A stretch of 8,008 bases of DNA from Myxococcota bacterium (lineage in GTDB: Bacteria; Myxococcota; Polyangia; GCA-2747355; JAKLHH01), in NCBI GenBank assembly GCA_022710245.1, contig JAKLHH010000308.1, positions 1 to 8,008 of the forward strand, read 5' to 3'. Shown piece by piece: positions 6,395-8,008 of this stretch (position 1 is its first letter; each line of letters begins with the position of its first letter). The translations under genes and the position numbers were made by a program. The notes beneath the pieces are model-generated. The model searched no databases. It saw only the letters and a list, made by a program, of their open reading frames with translations, and had not been told where the DNA came from.

Positions 6395-6934
6395 ATGGTG
6401 GTGGCGCGACGCGAGCTGGTCAGCGAGGCGGCGTTCCTGGCTCTGCCCGAGAGCGTGGACAAGGTGGAGCTCGTCGACGGAGAGGTGCTCGTGAGCCCTT
6501 CCCCCAGCTACTGGCACCAGGAGCTCCTGCGACGCCTCGTGGTCGCCCTCAGCCAGTGGGCCGAGGGCAGCGCAGAACCAGTCACCATCGGCCAGGCGCC
6601 TCTCGACGTGCGCTTCCGGCCGGGGCGCATCCTGCAGCCCGACGCGTTCGTCCTGCTTGCTCGCGTCGGGGAGGAGCACGAGGGGCCCATCGACGCGGTG
6701 CCCGAGCTCTGCGTCGAGATCCTCTCCCGCGACAGGGCCTACGATCGAATCACGAAGCGGCTCATCTACGCCGAGGCCGGGGTCCGGGAGTTCTGGGCCG
6801 TCGAGCAGAGCGGCCTCGTCGAGCGCTGGACCGGCGAGCGGCTCGAGGTCTCGCAGGAGCTCAGCGAGCGGCTGACGACGCCGCTGCTCCCGGGCTTCGA
6901 GCTCGACCTCGGCGTGCTGTTTCGCCGCCCGTAG
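6395..6934 (+). CDS. Uma2 family (DUF820) PD-(D/E)XK endonuclease
   Basis: 179 residues, normal for the Uma2/DUF820 family of restriction-like nucleases. These are abundant in cyanobacteria, Planctomycetes and myxobacteria and of poorly known biological role. Family signatures appear in order: AAFLALPESVDKVELVDGEV (12-31, with ELVDG at 25-29), SPSPSYWHQELL (34-45), QPD with D83, VEILS with E108, D117 and K121 in DRITKRLIYAEAGV, then EFWAVE (132-137). D83, E108 and K121 are the likely PD-(D/E)XK metal-binding and catalytic set, and none is missing. The start was set at ATG 6395. An upstream in-frame GTG (6341) lies inside the tandem repeat and would add residues the family lacks. No Shine-Dalgarno is present, and a promoter with its -10 seven bases upstream suggests leaderless translation. 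It is co-directional with the next gene after 71 bases, which may have its own -10. Confidence 0.92.
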   Translation: MVVARRELVSEAAFLALPESVDKVELVDGEVLVSPSPSYWHQELLRRLVVALSQWAEGSAEPVTIGQAPLDVRFRPGRILQPDAFVLLARVGEEHEGPIDAVPELCVEILSRDRAYDRITKRLIYAEAGVREFWAVEQSGLVERWTGERLEVSQELSERLTTPLLPGFELDLGVLFRRP

Positions 6935-6996
6935 CGTAGCTCCCGCGCGAGCCGCCCCTCCGCGGCCCAGAGCTACCTTTGGTATCCCGATGGACT

Positions 6997-7000
6997 GGAG
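6997..7000 (+). promoter_or_regulatory. Ribosome binding site GGAG deciding the 7006 start
   Basis: GGAG lies five bases before ATG 7006. It favours that start over an in-frame TTG at 6979, which has no such site. The ATG at 6990 is in another frame. Confidence 0.6.
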
Positions 7001-7005
7001 CCGCG

Positions 7006-7656
7006 ATGGGAGAGCTGTGGAGTGTCCGGGTCGAGACGAAGCTGGCCAGCGACGAGATCGCCGACGCCGCCGCGCTCGCGCCGCTGGTCGCCCTGCGCCA
7101 CACCCACGACGCCGCCAAGAAGATCGCCAAGGCGCTCAAGGTCAAGGGCTACGGCGCCCTCCCGCCCGAGGAGCTCGCGCTTGGCATCTGCGGCGCGCTC
7201 CAGCCGCTCGGCCTGACCCCGGCGCGCAGAGCCCTCGGCGAGAAGGTGCTGCACAAGCAGCACGGCTGGCTCAAGCCTGTCCTCCTGCGGTTGACCTTCC
7301 CCGAGGCCGAGCTCGAGCCCGAGCCGCGGGCGACGTACCTCCGCCTGGCCGTGAAGGCGATCCATCCGGACGCGCCCCGGATCAAGGCCGGTTACGATGA
7401 CGAGCGAGCCTTCGTGGTCCGGGTGCTCGCCGACGGCAGCCGCGAGAACGCGGTGCTGGCGCACTATGGCGACACGCTCAGCAGCCTCAAGCTCGACGTC
7501 AAGTTCGAGCACGTCAAGGACGTCAGCCTCGGCAAGCAGGAGGGGAAGGCCGGCGAGTTCCAGTTCGAGCTGCAGAGCCTGGTCGCCTACCCGCTCGCGG
7601 AGCACCTCGTGGCGGGCAAGGGCTACGCCTCCTGGGCGTTCACACGGCGCGAGTAG
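7006..7656 (+). CDS. Hypothetical protein, 216 residues
   Basis: Not recognised. The soluble-looking protein has no signal peptide or membrane helix. Residues about 15-90 are predicted helical and Ala/Leu/Lys-rich (AAALAPLVALRHTHDAAKKIAKALKVKGYG, positions 21-50, then LGEKVLHKQHGWLK). Residues about 92-215 alternate in a beta-like way (LRLTF, ATYLRLAVKAI, AFVVRVLADGS, LKLDVKFEHVKDVSL, GEFQFELQSLVAYPL). This suggests a helical N-terminal part followed by a beta sheet or sandwich. Codon use is strongly GC-third and like its neighbours, so it is probably a native gene. ATG 7006 has a good Shine-Dalgarno. A GCTACCTT element (6972-6979) upstream resembles the GCTACCGT before the Uma2 gene and may be its -10. 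It follows the Uma2 gene by 71 bases; whether they share a transcript is unclear. Confidence 0.78.
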   Translation: MGELWSVRVETKLASDEIADAAALAPLVALRHTHDAAKKIAKALKVKGYGALPPEELALGICGALQPLGLTPARRALGEKVLHKQHGWLKPVLLRLTFPEAELEPEPRATYLRLAVKAIHPDAPRIKAGYDDERAFVVRVLADGSRENAVLAHYGDTLSSLKLDVKFEHVKDVSLGKQEGKAGEFQFELQSLVAYPLAEHLVAGKGYASWAFTRRE

Positions 7657-7886
7657 AGCAGGTCAGCCCGGATCAAGATCAGCTTGAATCAAGACCAGCG
7701 CCGCCCCAGCTCCGAGCTCTGGCCCACGATGGCCAGCACGTGGTGGTTCACGCCGCGGGCGAGGAGCGGGCCCCAGCAGGAGGCAGACCAGGCCTGAGCG
7801 TGCGCCGCGCGGCAGAGGTCGCGTGGGACCGACCAAGGCCCAGCTCCTGGCGCAGGTGTCGCGGCACACGGGGCGAGTCGGCCCCT
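7657..7886. other. Intergenic region after the last gene
   Basis: No intact gene is supported. Just after the stop, TCAAG (7673-7677) and CTTGA (7683-7687) form a short 5-bp dyad with a 5-base loop, too weak to call a terminator. The rest holds the possible minus-strand remnant listed separately and then passes into the C-rich repeat. Confidence 0.4.
7689..7772 (-). pseudogene. Possible C-terminal gene remnant (GVNHHVLAIVG)
   Basis: The minus strand reads GPLLARGVNHHVLAIVG then QSSELGRRWS and a TGA at 7691-7689. Twenty-six consecutive codons (down to the Trp) end in G or C with a balanced amino-acid mix, unlike the Arg/Pro/Ala-rich shadow frames nearby. Upstream (7773-7850) the frame stays open but has no start codon and becomes less protein-like. 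It may be the tail of a lost gene; family not recognised. A chance open frame is possible. Confidence 0.25.
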
Positions 7887-8008
7887 CGACCCGCGCGACC
7901 CGCGACCCCCGCGACCCCCGCGACCCCGCGACCCGCGACCCCCGCGACCCCCGCGACCCCGCGACCCGCGCGACCCCCGCGCCCCCCGACCCCCACGACC
8001 CGCGACCC
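7887..8008. repeat. C-rich 7/8/9-bp tandem repeat (CGCGACCC[C][C])
   Basis: CGAC recurs at 7887, 7896, 7903, 7912, 7921, 7929, 7936, 7945, 7954, 7962, 7971, 7987, 7996 and 8003. Spacings are 7, 8 and 9 (one of 16) because the C-run is three, four or five long. On the minus strand the unit is GGGTCGCG-like and shares the TCGCG core of the repeat at 141-220. It runs off the window end, so its full length is unknown. Confidence 0.88.

Noticed and set aside
5932..6679. Minus- and plus-strand open frames through the 15/16-bp array
   Set aside because: Their repetitive products (ARTHG, PDSRC units) only reflect the tandem repeat and shift frame with unit length.

Overview
The window is very GC-rich (third codon positions almost all G or C). 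It carries gene families typical of Myxococcota: a TIGR02996 repeat-companion domain, a secreted lipoprotein with a Gly/Asp/Gln-rich linker and a cysteine-containing Ig-like module, and lineage-specific hypothetical proteins. A myxobacterium of the Polyangia/Sandaracinaceae sort is the best guess. Planctomycetes, which also carry TIGR02996, are a less likely alternative. No housekeeping gene is present to fix the taxonomy.

Layout. Bases 1-96 are the 3' end of a group II intron: domain V, domain VI with a bulged branch-point adenosine, and a GAC 3' end. The intron body lies upstream of the window. The flank that follows can be read as a short YD-repeat (Rhs-like) fragment and runs into a degenerate 9/10-bp tandem repeat (about 141-220). 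A gene for a TIGR02996 + leucine-rich-repeat-like + SWIM zinc-finger protein follows (258-1886). Its stop codon sits inside a perfect 10-bp inverted repeat. After a 241-bp gap comes the largest gene (2128-5010), a 960-residue predicted lipoprotein. It has an Ig-like module, a glycoside-hydrolase-like (GHL15-type) region, an embedded jelly-roll carbohydrate-binding-like module and a C-terminal beta domain. A convergent minus-strand gene (5905-5105) encodes an unrecognised helical, TPR-like protein.

Bases 5906-6394 are a noncoding divergent region. It holds a possible degraded C-terminal gene fragment and a tandem array of 15/16-bp units (GTGAGTCCGGGC[C]ACC). The array ends directly against a promoter-like element for a Uma2-family PD-(D/E)XK nuclease gene (6395-6934), which looks leaderless. 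An unrecognised 216-residue protein (7006-7656) follows. The last 350 bases hold a possible second gene remnant on the minus strand and a C-rich 7/8/9-bp repeat that runs off the window.

The genes do not form one pathway. This looks like accessory myxobacterial DNA with independently transcribed genes and three unrelated intergenic microsatellite-like arrays. The intron end, two possible gene remnants and the Uma2 gene point to past mobile-element activity. I found no rRNA or tRNA gene, no CRISPR array and no complete insertion sequence. No clear defence or biosynthetic system is visible. The most unusual items are the unit-length-variable array next to the Uma2 promoter and the SWIM-containing fusion protein with its stop-codon palindrome.
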